Assembly (NCBI RefSeq): GCF_019219095.1
Contig: NZ_JAHUWH010000001.1
Span: 620,001-684,000 of the forward strand
DNA length: 64,000 nucleotides
Source: Acidovorax sp. sic0104
GTDB lineage: Bacteria > Pseudomonadota > Gammaproteobacteria > Burkholderiales > Burkholderiaceae_C
Direction: 5' to 3'
Under the pieces are notes generated by a model. The model searched no databases. It worked only from the letters and a program-made list of their open reading frames with translations, and was not told the origin of the DNA. The position numbers and the translations under genes are program-made. Position 1 is the first letter of the stretch, and the number at the start of each line of letters is the position of its first letter. Of the stretch, positions 26,809 to 35,032 are shown piece by piece.

Positions 26809-27507
26809 TCAGGCCACGTCGACCGCGAGCTCACCCAGGCGCTCCACGCCGACCACCATGCGGTCGCCGCGCACCACGGGGCCCACGCCTTCGGGCGTGC
26901 CGGTGTAGATCAGGTCGCCGGGCTCCAGGCGGAAGTAGGTGGACAGGTCGGCGATGGTTTCGGCCACGGACCAGATCAGGTGCGAAACATCGCTGCGCTG
27001 GCGGTCGCTGCCGTTCACCGTAAGCCAGAGGCCCGCCTGTGTGAAGTGGCCCACGTCGCTCGCGCGGTGCAGGGGGCCGATGGGCGCGGAAGCGTCGAAG
27101 GCCTTGCCGATTTCCCAGGGCCGGCCCATCTGGCGCATTTCCATCTGGCGGTCGCGGCGCGTCATGTCCAGGCCCACGGCATAGCCCCAGGCGTGGTCCA
27201 GGGCGTTCTCGCGGGCGATGTCGCTGCCGGCCTTGCCGATGGCGACGACCAGCTCGGCCTCGTAGTGGAAGTTGTCGGTGCGCGAGGGGTACGGCAGCTG
27301 CAGCGTCTCTCCGTAGGCCACGGGGATGACGGCGTCGGCCGGCTTGCAGAAGAAGAAAGGTGGCTCGCGGTCGGGGTCAAACCCCATCTCGCGGGCGTGG
27401 GCGGCGTAGTTGCGGCCTACGCAGTAGACGCGGCGCACGGCAAAGGCATCCGCAGTGCCCACGACGGGCACGGCAACGGTGGCAGGAGCAGGGAAGACGA
27501 AGGCCAT
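26809..27507 (-). CDS. nagK: Fumarylpyruvate hydrolase (FAA hydrolase family)
   Basis: A 232-residue metal-dependent hydrolase that splits fumarylpyruvate into fumarate and pyruvate. Landmarks are YCVGRNYAAHAREMG, FHYEAELVVAIGK with the metal-binding Glu residues, and YTGTPEGVGPV near the end. The short length fits NagK-type enzymes rather than the larger fumarylacetoacetases. The start at 27507 gives MAFVFPAPATVAV. It lies between the dioxygenase and isomerase genes, matching the pathway order. Confidence 0.87.
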   Translation of the reverse strand: MAFVFPAPATVAVPVVGTADAFAVRRVYCVGRNYAAHAREMGFDPDREPPFFFCKPADAVIPVAYGETLQLPYPSRTDNFHYEAELVVAIGKAGSDIARENALDHAWGYAVGLDMTRRDRQMEMRQMGRPWEIGKAFDASAPIGPLHRASDVGHFTQAGLWLTVNGSDRQRSDVSHLIWSVAETIADLSTYFRLEPGDLIYTGTPEGVGPVVRGDRMVVGVERLGELAVDVA

Positions 27508-27665
27508 GGGTTTGCTTCTTTCTTGAAAACTGTCGGTCTGACAAAGGGGGGATGTGAAGAGCGCGGGCGCCGGCAAGCACGCCCCAGCGGACGAGCACAG
27601 GCCGGCGAGCCGGTCTCAGCGCCACCGGAAAAACAATGGAAAGCGGCAGGCGGCTGCCGCAGCAC

Positions 27666-28724
27666 CTAGATCCGCTCTTCGCGCAGCAGGTTGAGCGCGG
27701 CCTGTACGGGGCGGTCGGAGTAGCTGAACAGCACGGCGTCCTGCGTGGCGGCCAGTTGAACCGGTGCCCACGAGGGTGCGACGAAGGTGTCGCGTGGGCC
27801 GTACTGGAAGGTGCTGTCGCCGATGCGCGCCGTGCCCTGCCCTTCGACCACGCTGAACACCGTGGCATCTGTGTTGCGGTAGGTGCGGCCCGCAAAGCCC
27901 GCTGGCAGGAACTGCAGGAAGGTCGCCATGGTGGGCATGGGCCAGCCACCGGTGGCGGGGTTGACGTAGCGCAGCTTGACGCCGTCCCAGGCATCCAGTT
28001 CGCCCTGGCGGAATAGGCGATCGAGCGCCTCGCGGCTGCGGTCGTAGGGGTAGCTGAAGATGGGCGAGGTCGGATCCGTACTGCGGTGGCGCACCGGCAC
28101 CATGTTGTGGCCAAAGGCGGCAAAGCTGTGGCCTTCGTTGCGGCTCACGGGCTGCGTGGCCTCGGGGTAGTTCTCGGCGAAGCCGGCATCCAGGTGGCCG
28201 ATGAGGGGAATGTCCAGGCCATCGAGCCACACCACGGGCTCGCCCCCCTCGTCTACCGTGGGGTTGCCGTGGTCGTGCCAGGTCCACGACGGCGTGATGA
28301 TGAAATCGCCCGGGCGCATGGTGGTGCGCTCTCCGTTGACGGCGGTGTACGCGCCTTGGCCTTCGACGATGAAGCGCAGCGCGGACTGCGTGTGGCGGTG
28401 GCTGGGCGCGATCTCGCCGGGCAGGATGAGCTGCAGCCCCGCATACAGCGTGGAGGTGATGCTGGCGCGGCCTGGCAGGCCCGGATTCTCCAGGATGAGC
28501 ACGCGGCGCACGGCCTCTTCGGCGCTGATGACGTCGCCGGCCTGCATCACCAGCGGGCGCACCTCGTCGTACTTCCACAGCGCTGGCACCGCCCGGGGCT
28601 GCGGCTCGCGCGGCACGAGGCTGTGCAAGGATTCCCACAGGGGCGCCATGCCATGGCGCGCGATGCGGTCGTAGTAGGCCTGGCGGTCGGGGGCGTTGCG
28701 CCCTGTCTGCGATGGGGTGTTCAT
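27666..28724 (-). CDS. Gentisate 1,2-dioxygenase
   Basis: A 352-residue bicupin ring-cleavage dioxygenase that opens gentisate to maleylpyruvate with ferrous iron and oxygen. The N-terminal cupin has [20 protein letters not shown], containing the iron histidines, and [11 protein letters not shown], a second ligand region. The C-terminal cupin shows [20 protein letters not shown]. The start at 28724 ([20 protein letters not shown]) is the normal family length; the longer open frame upstream crosses the divergent LysR gene. It heads a minus-strand operon of dioxygenase, hydrolase, isomerase and transporter. The 158 bp after it hold no gene. Confidence 0.92.
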   Translation of the reverse strand: MNTPSQTGRNAPDRQAYYDRIARHGMAPLWESLHSLVPREPQPRAVPALWKYDEVRPLVMQAGDVISAEEAVRRVLILENPGLPGRASITSTLYAGLQLILPGEIAPSHRHTQSALRFIVEGQGAYTAVNGERTTMRPGDFIITPSWTWHDHGNPTVDEGGEPVVWLDGLDIPLIGHLDAGFAENYPEATQPVSRNEGHSFAAFGHNMVPVRHRSTDPTSPIFSYPYDRSREALDRLFRQGELDAWDGVKLRYVNPATGGWPMPTMATFLQFLPAGFAGRTYRNTDATVFSVVEGQGTARIGDSTFQYGPRDTFVAPSWAPVQLAATQDAVLFSYSDRPVQAALNLLREERI

Positions 28725-28841
28725 GTCTTGTCTCCTGTCAGTCAGGCGGCTGTGCAGCAGCGCTGTCAGATGCCGCTCCATCTCGATGTGTGCCGTGATT
28801 ATTTGGAGGGAGCGATAGTTCGTAAAATCATTTATTCGTCT

Positions 28842-28861
28842 TATCCATAATCTTTTGGATA
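28842..28861. promoter_or_regulatory. Probable LysR operator in gentisate divergent promoter
   Basis: TATCCA-N8-TGGATA, a perfect 6-bp-arm inverted repeat, lies 25 bp before the LysR start and upstream of the dioxygenase gene on the other strand. Position and shape suit LysR binding. Confidence 0.45.
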
Positions 28862-28886
28862 TACCTGCACCCCGAGGACCGTCACC

Positions 28887-29816
28887 ATGGACTGGACCCA
28901 CCGCCTGCGGCTGCGCCAGCTGCAGATGCTTTTGAGCCTTGCGCAGACCGGGAACATGAGCCAGTCGGCACAGTCGCTGCACACCGCGCAGCCTGCGCTC
29001 TCCAAATGGCTCAAGGAGCTGGAGGAAGACCTGGGGTTCACGCTGTTCGAGCGGCACGCGCGGGGCCTGCGGCCCACACCGCAGGGCGAGGCGCTGATCG
29101 CGCACGCGCGGCGCATCGAAGCCCACCTGGACGTGGCCCGCGACGACATGCAGGCGCTGCGCGACGGCGGCAGCGGCATGGTGGTGGTGGGGACTTCGGG
29201 CGCGTCGGCATCCGACGTGGTGCCGATGGCCGTGCTGCGCCTGCTGGAATGGTTGCCGCGTGCCCAGGTGCGGCTGGCCGAAAGCACCATGAACGTGCTC
29301 ATGCGGCAACTGGCCACCGGCGAGCTCGACGTGGTGGTGGGCAGGTCGGCGCCCGAACTGCATGACTCCCACATCCACGCCGAGATGCTGTACATGGAGC
29401 CCATCCACCTGGTGGCACGCCCGCAGCACCCCCTGCTGCTGCAGCGCGCCGCACGCGAAGGGCTGCAGTGGCAGGACCTGATGGCCTACCGCTGGCTGGT
29501 CTGGCCGCGCGGCACCCCCATACGCAACGCCCTGGAAAACGCGCTGGCCACCGCCGGCCATGCGCTGCCGTCGGGCTGCGTCGAATCGAACTCGGTCACG
29601 CTCAACCTCACCTTGCTCGGGCACAGCGACATGATCGGCCTGGCATCGCACCGCGCCGCCCTGCGCTTTTCGCAAATGGGCGTGCTGCGAGTCCTGCCGC
29701 TGAGGCTCTCGGGCTTTGGCTCGGTGTCGATGTACTGGCGCGTAAACACCATTGATCGCACGGCCGTGGCACACACGCTGCGCGCGCTGCGCGAGGTGGC
29801 GACACACACAGGCTAA
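28887..29816 (+). CDS. LysR-family regulator, probable control of gentisate genes
   Basis: A 309-residue LysR protein with [20 protein letters not shown] and [19 protein letters not shown] in the helix-turn-helix. [14 protein letters not shown] ends the linker. It resembles the GbpR/CbbR-like branch more than NahR. It diverges from the gentisate dioxygenase operon. Its stop lies 14 bp before the second direct-repeat copy, so it is the last gene of the module on this side. Confidence 0.85.
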   Translation: MDWTHRLRLRQLQMLLSLAQTGNMSQSAQSLHTAQPALSKWLKELEEDLGFTLFERHARGLRPTPQGEALIAHARRIEAHLDVARDDMQALRDGGSGMVVVGTSGASASDVVPMAVLRLLEWLPRAQVRLAESTMNVLMRQLATGELDVVVGRSAPELHDSHIHAEMLYMEPIHLVARPQHPLLLQRAAREGLQWQDLMAYRWLVWPRGTPIRNALENALATAGHALPSGCVESNSVTLNLTLLGHSDMIGLASHRAALRFSQMGVLRVLPLRLSGFGSVSMYWRVNTIDRTAVAHTLRALREVATHTG

Positions 29817-29831
29817 AACAGAACGCCCGAC

Positions 29832-29856
29832 AAAAAGGGCTCCCAGATGGGAGCCC
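29832..29856 (-). terminator. Terminator of DUF4148-type gene copy B
   Basis: GGGCTCCC-AGAT-GGGAGCCC (29837-29856) preceded by AAAAA, identical to the terminator of copy A. Confidence 0.75.
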
Positions 29857-29961
29857 CGTTTGCTTCGGCGTGTGCGGTATTCAAAACACTCCCCATGGCA
29901 GCAGCGCCCGCGAAAGACCCGCGAATCGCCACCACCATGGGAAGGCCCGCAACCGCGTCAA

Positions 29962-30255
29962 TTACATGGCGCTGATTTCGCCCGAAGGAATCTGGCCGGT
30001 GCGCACGGCTTCCGCAGCCTGGGCACGCACGGCGGCGCGGTCGGCGGTGGACTTGTAGGTCACGACGCGCGAACCTGCAGGCTCGATGCTGCGGGTCTGG
30101 GCAACGCTCGATGCCTCGGCAGCCACTTCGGCGCGGGTGCGGTTGGTTTCGAACTTCGTGGCGAATTGCGAAGCGTCAGCCTCGTCGGCGTGGGCGCCAA
30201 AAGCTGCGAAAGCGGACACAGCGGCGATGGAGAGGAAGCGTGCGGTCTTGTTCAT
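29962..30255 (-). CDS. DUF4148-type small exported protein, copy B
   Basis: A 97-residue protein with the same signal peptide, mature sequence and C-terminus (GEISAM) as copy A. Its upstream region differs: the ATG is preceded by an AGGAGTTTCACC stretch rather than the AAAGGAAATCATC of A and C. It therefore has its own leader derived from the 88-bp spacer. No function is known for the family. Confidence 0.85.
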   Translation of the reverse strand: MNKTARFLSIAAVSAFAAFGAHADEADASQFATKFETNRTRAEVAAEASSVAQTRSIEPAGSRVVTYKSTADRAAVRAQAAEAVRTGQIPSGEISAM

Positions 30256-30343
30256 GGTGAAACTCCTGAGCAATTCGATGAATGATGACGATGGTGTACC
30301 TAGGTACTTATCAATACGAGGCGCTGAATCGGTCGGATTCAGA

Positions 30344-30631
30344 TCAGCCTTGCTCACCCGAAGGGATCTGGCCGGTGCGCACGGCTTCCGCAGCCTGGGC
30401 ACGCACGGCAGCGCGGTCGGCGGTGGACTTGTAGGTCACGACGCGCGAACCTGCGGGCTCGATGCTGCGGGTCTGGGCAACGCTCGATGCCTCGGCAGCC
30501 ACTTCGGCGCGGGTGCGGTTGGTTTCGAACTTCGTGGCGAATTGCGAAGCGTCAGCCTCGTCGGCGTGGGCGCCAAAAGCTGCGAAAGCGGACACGGCGG
30601 CGATGGAGAGGAAGCGTGCGGTCTTGTTCAT
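30344..30631 (-). CDS. DUF4148-type small exported protein, copy C
   Basis: A 95-residue protein matching copies A and B up to QIPSGE, then ending Gln-Gly instead of ISAM. The change marks the junction where the tandem duplication was formed. Its leader and upstream 175 bp match copy A, so it likely has the original promoter. Copies B and C are in tandem and may be co-transcribed. Confidence 0.83.
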   Translation of the reverse strand: MNKTARFLSIAAVSAFAAFGAHADEADASQFATKFETNRTRAEVAAEASSVAQTRSIEPAGSRVVTYKSTADRAAVRAQAAEAVRTGQIPSGEQG

Positions 30632-30985
30632 GATGATTTCCTTTGAAGTTAAAAAGCGTCTCAAAAAAGCCGGAGAGAAGACGAACAGGTAACAAGTGCT
30701 TCTGACCGGGTTCGGTGAGTCGCCTTGCGGGTTCGGCTCATCGATGGGTTGAACTGTACGCCGCGGGTGTTCAAAGAAAAACCACTCAGTCGCGAACTGA
30801 CTGTTCCAGTATTTGAAACAATTGTGGCGATTGCGGTCCCAATGCGCCATTGGCTGACACGCAGCATCGTCTGGTGACACTTGCAAGTGCGGAACGGCAA
30901 TGATTCTTAGAAACTCATCAGCACTAAGTCTTTGATTTATAAGGATTTTCAGAAAAATTCGCCATTGCTGCTTAGGCAGTTGCGT

Positions 30986-30999
30986 CACTCTACTTTCGT
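30986..30999 (+). repeat. Left terminal inverted repeat of the island
   Basis: CACTCTACTTTCGT, followed 21 bases further in by TTACTTTAG. Immediately preceded by GCGT. Confidence 0.6.
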
Positions 31000-31110
31000 C
31001 GGTGAGGATTTAGCGCCGCTTTACTTTAGTGAAATACCCAGCCAAGAGTGTCATGCCCGACCACCCGGCTCACCTCAACTAAGACTCACTGGGTGATTGA
31101 AATTTATCGT

Positions 31111-32361
31111 TCAGCTGCCAAGGTCTTCAGCGCAATCGAAAGCCTCTTGGTCGACAAAACGCCCTAGTCTTCGCAAAAGCGGAAGTAAGTCTCCGTCCGC
31201 ATACGAGCATCCAGTGCGTTCGGGGTCCGCTTGCTGAGCCTTAGCCGCCATTTCGGGCAAGTGTCCCTGGCCGCTGGCCAGCAATTCAGCCAATTGGGCA
31301 TATCCGGGGCGCCAAGCACTGGCCTGGGGAAATACCCCTCGAAGGCTGGCAAGTATCTGCATACCGGAATGATCTAGGTCGCCAAAAAAATACACAGGCA
31401 CTGTCTGCGAGTTCTCTCGACAGTCCCCCGGGAGGTCAAACAACCAAGAGCAGATTGCGGGCAGCATCTCCGTACATGCAGGATCTCGCAAATACAGACG
31501 GCAGCCAATGCGTGAACGTAGCCTTCGCGCGCTACCCCTAAAACCTGCCGCATAAACCAACAGACTCCTCGCCCAGGCGGAAGCGCGTGCACCAGCCATG
31601 TTCTCAAAAGTGACCAAGTTCTCAATAAACAGCACATCCTTGAAAGCAGGGAAACGTCCATCGCCGCACGCAAGCCCTGGACTGGGCGGCGCCAGCAGCA
31701 ACTGGATCGGCGCCTCGAAGAATTGGCCTGAAGTCGCACCCAATAGTTTCAGTAGTTCCTCTCGATGGTCCAACACCTTGGAGCGGCCTTGAAAGACGCG
31801 CGCTGAGGCCTCACGGAGGGCCATAGTTCGGCCTGACCTGCACAAGTTGGTCAAGGTGGCGAGGCTGCGGGTGGCCTCTTCTACAGGTAGTCCTTCCACA
31901 GGGACCAATGGGCTACGGGCCAGGTGGTCCAGCACGGCGGCCGGATCGGCAGGTGCCTCCAGTGGATTCGCCGCCCAGTGTGCGGCCAGGTGCGCGCGCC
32001 ATTGCTGGCGCCAGCGTTGGGCCTGTGGGGTGTATCCGGCCCACGCCGCCAGGGCGTCGAAATCGCACAGCTCCAGCCGGGGCTTGCGGTCGTTGAAACT
32101 GGCAAATGCGCGAGGCGCTTCCAGCAGCAAGGCGACCCAGCCCGTGGCACACAGGTCATCGAGTTGCATGCGCAGCAACTGGATCTGGTCGGCATCCACC
32201 GCATCGTGCAAATCTGGCGCAGCTTTGCGGTCCAGCGGCAGGCGCACCGGACCCTGAGCCGTGCTGCGCTCAGCCTTGGCGAGCAACAACCGGGCCAAGC
32301 GCAGCAGGAAAGGATGCGGCGAAGGCGGATCGGGCAGCGAGGATGATTCGGGCGTGTCCAT
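31111..32361 (-). CDS. Orphan JetD-like protein (DUF3322/DUF2220, Toprim-like)
   Basis: A 416-residue protein resembling JetD, the nuclease subunit of the Wadjet (JetABCD) anti-plasmid system. The C-terminal half carries a Toprim-like signature: Glu247 in FIENLVTFENM and Asp328/Asp330 in YFFGDLDHSGMQIL, as in topoisomerase VI A. The N-terminal 200 residues are helical and would be the DUF3322-like part. The ATG at 32361 is preferred over a TTG at 32367. No JetA, JetB or JetC is present; directly upstream lies an IS21 fragment. An in-frame tail ARASLDEHRHSL ends 2 bp before the ATG, possibly the last codons of a lost upstream gene. Because jetD is normally last in its operon, this looks like a surviving 3' end of a jet operon. 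Function alone is doubtful. Confidence 0.7.
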   Translation of the reverse strand: MDTPESSSLPDPPSPHPFLLRLARLLLAKAERSTAQGPVRLPLDRKAAPDLHDAVDADQIQLLRMQLDDLCATGWVALLLEAPRAFASFNDRKPRLELCDFDALAAWAGYTPQAQRWRQQWRAHLAAHWAANPLEAPADPAAVLDHLARSPLVPVEGLPVEEATRSLATLTNLCRSGRTMALREASARVFQGRSKVLDHREELLKLLGATSGQFFEAPIQLLLAPPSPGLACGDGRFPAFKDVLFIENLVTFENMAGARASAWARSLLVYAAGFRGSARRLRSRIGCRLYLRDPACTEMLPAICSWLFDLPGDCRENSQTVPVYFFGDLDHSGMQILASLRGVFPQASAWRPGYAQLAELLASGQGHLPEMAAKAQQADPERTGCSYADGDLLPLLRRLGRFVDQEAFDCAEDLGS

Positions 32362-32416
32362 GATCAAAGCGAGTGCCTGTGCTCATCCAGGCTCGCGCGG
32401 GCAGGCACCACCACTA

Positions 32417-32479
32417 ATGTCACCTGCCGCACAACATGAAAATCTGCGCGGGCCTTCCTACTACGGAGGCAATACATGA
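32417..32479 (+). pseudogene. istA 3'-terminal remnant of an IS21-family element
   Basis: The frame ending at the TGA at 32477-32479 reads AAQHENLRGPSYYGGNT. HEN-RGP-YY is the usual C-terminus of IstA transposases. The stop overlaps the istB start (ATGA), the normal istA/istB arrangement. Everything upstream of about 32417 is unlike IstA, so the transposase was cut off to its last ~20 codons. Confidence 0.7.
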
Positions 32480-33228
32480 GTGGAATTCATCAGACCATCA
32501 CACGTCTGCGGGAGTTGCGCATGGGAGCCATGGCTGACGCTTTGAGCACTCAGATGGATACGCCATCTTTACAGCAGTTCAGCTTTGAAGACAGGCTCGG
32601 CATGCTGGTTGAAAGGGAATGGTCAGAGCGCGAAAACAAAAAGTTGAAGCGGCTGATTAAAGGCGCAGCACTTCCTGAGCCAGCAAACCTCGAAGACCTG
32701 GACTCGCGTGCTAGTCGGCAGCTTGATCGCTCCCTCGTTTCATCGCTATCAACTTGTGAGTGGATTAATCGTCGCCAGAACCTCATCATCTTGGGCGCGA
32801 CGGGAGTCGGAAAAACGTGGCTGGCATGTGCTTTCGGAACCCAGGCCTGCAGGCTCAAGCTCTCCGTGGTGTTTTACCGAGCCTCTGATCTGTACGCAGA
32901 TATTGGCTCTGCGATGCTCGATGGCTCCTTGCCAAAGTTGAAGGCGGCGCTGATCAAGCCGCAGTTGCTCATCTTGGATGACTTTGGCATCGGCAACCTG
33001 AATGCACAAGCTGCTCACGTACTGCTGGACGTTGTAGATAGGCGCATGCGGTCCGGTTCAATCTTGATTACGAGCCAGTACCCGATAGATCAATGGCATG
33101 GGCTATTTCCTGATCCGACGATTGCCGACGCGATTCTTGACAGGGTTGTTCATCAAGCCCATCGGCTCCAGCTCAAAGGAGAATCCATGCGGAAGCTGCA
33201 CGCCGCGAAGCGGATGCAGGCGACCTAA
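32476..33228 (+). CDS. istB: IS21-family transposition helper ATPase IstB
   Basis: A 250-residue AAA+ ATPase of the IstB/DnaC-like type that assists IstA. It starts MSGIHQTITRLRELRMGAMA. Walker A is LGATGVGKTW near residue 111, Walker B is LLILDDFGIGNL near residue 167, and ILITSQYPIDQWH follows. A strong GGAGG site precedes the ATG. The gene seems intact but the transposase istA is reduced to a remnant, so it cannot transpose this copy by itself. It may now serve no role or act with another IS21 element. Confidence 0.9.
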   Translation: MSGIHQTITRLRELRMGAMADALSTQMDTPSLQQFSFEDRLGMLVEREWSERENKKLKRLIKGAALPEPANLEDLDSRASRQLDRSLVSSLSTCEWINRRQNLIILGATGVGKTWLACAFGTQACRLKLSVVFYRASDLYADIGSAMLDGSLPKLKAALIKPQLLILDDFGIGNLNAQAAHVLLDVVDRRMRSGSILITSQYPIDQWHGLFPDPTIADAILDRVVHQAHRLQLKGESMRKLHAAKRMQAT

Positions 33229-33243
33229 TGGTGATCACGGGGT

Positions 33244-33293
33244 GGTCAGGGTGCTGGTTTGCCAACACGTAAAGTGTTTTCAGCACCTTGACC
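33244..33293. repeat. Hairpin following istB
   Basis: GGTCAGGGTGCTG (33244-33256) pairs with CAGCACCTTGACC (33281-33293) with one mismatch, and ACAC/GTGT pair inside the loop. It may be part of the IS right end. The remainder of 33229-33429 shows no gene. Confidence 0.5.
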
Positions 33294-33429
33294 ATGTTTA
33301 CTCGCTACGTGACCAATTGCAACTGCCAATCTGACCAGCCATCTACAAAGGCCAAAAGCTGGAGCTCAAACGTAGGGACTGCACCGTTATCGCTGCAGGC
33401 TAATCTACAGCCATTCCACGGACTACGCC

Positions 33430-33657
33430 ATGGCTCTTGAAGACAACATCAACACTCTCACCGTGATCGTACAGAGAATGGTCAACGAGGCCGGGGACCC
33501 AAGCGGTTTTGACGCGCGTTCTTGGCTTGACCACTGGCGTATGGAGGAGGTTCCTGCCTTGGGGAATCGGAGGCCTCTTGATGTGCTCTTTGAGTCCAAT
33601 GGCCTGGAGGTGGTGAGTAGCTTGCTCCTCCGCGCACAGTCTGGTGCGTTTTCGTAG
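33430..33657 (+). CDS. ParS/MbcA-like (DUF2384) small protein
   Basis: A 75-residue protein. Its C-terminal half, ALGNRRPLDVLFESNGLEVV followed by SSLLLRAQSGAF, matches the toxin-binding domain of Xre/MbcA/ParS antitoxins (LGxRxPLDLL...GxExVxxLLxxxxxGxF). The helix-turn-helix domain usually N-terminal to this is missing, so it is either a truncated antitoxin or a stand-alone adaptor. No RES-type toxin gene is next to it; the next gene encodes a HAD-like protein. No convincing ribosome-binding site is seen. Confidence 0.6.
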   Translation: MALEDNINTLTVIVQRMVNEAGDPSGFDARSWLDHWRMEEVPALGNRRPLDVLFESNGLEVVSSLLLRAQSGAFS

Positions 33658-33804
33658 GCTTTGGCGGTGAGTTGCAAGTTCTTGAGTCAGCTCAGCTATG
33701 TCGTCGTCCCCGCAGACCAACTGGCGCCACACAGAATCCCTACGGCAATGCCCTCAGGCCAAAATTCCCCATATCTTCCAGCATCCACTCCGCGCAGTGC
33801 GGAC

Positions 33805-34332
33805 ATGGTTCTGTACCTGGACCTTGACGGTGTCGTCCACCACGAAAAAGTGCTCTGGCATCCCCGCAAGGGCATATACATGAGTCCGTACGAGGCGGCT
33901 GGACATTCTCTTTTCGAATGGGTTCCTATCTTGGAGTCTGTGCTTGAACCCTACCCAACAGTGGCCTTGGTACTGAGTAGCAGTTGGTGCATCCGTCCCG
34001 GATACAGCGCAACCCTAAAACGGCTTCCGGCCTCCCTGCGTGCCCGGTTCATTGGTGGGACGTACCACGGACGCGTGCATGGTGTGGACCCTTGGAACGA
34101 GTCCATGTTCCGCACCCCCCCCCGAGGCGTGCAAGTTCAGGAAGATACGCTGCGCCGAAAGCCCCGGCAGTGGATAGCTCTCGATGACGACCTGGAAGGT
34201 TGGCCTGACTCCTGTCGCCGAAACCTCGTTGCATGCGATGGAACAACTGGCTTGTCAAACCCCGACGTCCAACAGGAACTGAGGGAAAAGTTGCACAGCT
34301 GCTTTGTGGCTTTGTCAGCCAAACCCGCTTAG
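33805..34332 (+). CDS. HAD-like protein (phosphatase of the Swiss-army-knife HAD type)
   Basis: A protein of about 175 residues beginning MVLYLDLDGVVHHEKVLWHP; DLDGVV is HAD motif I with the nucleophile aspartate. LVLSSSWCIR is motif II-like, and QWIALDDDLEGWP holds the acidic pair of motif IV. Similar stand-alone HAD domains were described in polynucleotide-repair contexts, but the substrate is unknown. The start is uncertain: the frame stays open back to 33661, and ATG codons at 33748 and 33805 are both possible; 33805 places motif I at the usual distance from the N-terminus. It follows the ParS-like gene on the same strand. Confidence 0.65.
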   Translation: MVLYLDLDGVVHHEKVLWHPRKGIYMSPYEAAGHSLFEWVPILESVLEPYPTVALVLSSSWCIRPGYSATLKRLPASLRARFIGGTYHGRVHGVDPWNESMFRTPPRGVQVQEDTLRRKPRQWIALDDDLEGWPDSCRRNLVACDGTTGLSNPDVQQELREKLHSCFVALSAKPA

Positions 34333-35032
34333 TTTTTAGAAGCAAGCAGTTGGCGCGGTAGCCCTCCCGCGAGAGCCAGTCCCCATTTGCGAGCTGTGGC
34401 AAGTCGTTTCGAATTGGCCAAAAGCAGTCTTGCAGCGGGTGCTGCCCTTCGCTTTGCAGAACTCGACGCCCGCAAGCGGTCGTTGAACATCATAGCCAGG
34501 CGGATGGCGCAGCCGTCCGCTGGAGCGAATGCTGGAACCGCTGCGTTTTAATGCACACCATCGCCCGATGCCCGGAAGCCATTCCTTAAATCCAGCATAA
34601 CTCTGACAAATAAGCGGCAGCTTGCCGTGTAAATCGCACGTACACCCTTACTGCCAACGGCAGCTTGACTACCTAGGAGTGCTATTGGAGCGATATCGTT
34701 CAATGACTCGCTCGTCCGCCCCCGTATAGCCAGCCGGATGAAAGCACGCGACTTCCCCAGACCAGTGGGGGCCAAGGAGACTGTCGTCAAACGAGGTCAC
34801 CATGCTTCGGCTACCTCCATTTAAAAGCGGTCGCAGCGCAAACCTACCAGTTGCCCCGGAGAGCGATATTATGAGAGGCAGTGCACATATGTGACGGCTT
34901 GCAAGGGGTAGGCTACGAGCCTTCCTTGTAAAAATCTCGTGGCTGGTCGACGGTAGGGCACACTGTACTGCGCCTGAAAAGTAGCTCGAAAACAGGCGCT
35001 ACAAATAAGCAACCCCAATACAGCAATAGAAC
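34333..35032. other. 700-bp stretch without a recognisable gene
   Basis: No open frame here resembles a known family. An 80-codon minus-strand frame (34548-34790) has no ribosome-binding site and no motif. The composition is mixed and the region may be decayed sequence. The promoter for the methyltransferase operon must lie near its right end. Confidence 0.5.

Larger units (their letters stand above)
29830..30806. repeat. Direct repeat copies B and C (tandem)
   Basis: The left part (29830-30255) matches 19842-20268 of copy A, including terminator and gene. The right part (30344-30806) matches the gene and upstream region of copy A up to 20442. Between them is an 88-bp spacer not found in A (30256-30343), with AGGTACTTATCAATACGAGG. 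The array is thus a tandem gene duplication whose outer edges equal those of copy A. Confidence 0.88.

Noticed and set aside
30344..30988. Extended 214-codon form of DUF4148 copy C
   Set aside because: The extra N-terminal part has no signal peptide and crosses the repeated leader; the internal ATG at 30631 has the ribosome-binding site and signal sequence.
31111..32361. Functional Wadjet system
   Set aside because: JetA, JetB and JetC are absent from the window; only the JetD-like gene exists.
33244..33293. Integron attC-like site
   Set aside because: The hairpin lacks the RYYYAAC/GTTRRRY core sites and no integrase is nearby.
32416..33300. Complete IS21 element
   Set aside because: Only the last codons of istA remain and no matching left end was found; it is called a fragment.
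34548..34790. 80-codon minus-strand frame in the 34.3-35.0 kb gap
   Set aside because: No ribosome-binding site, no family resemblance and no conserved context.
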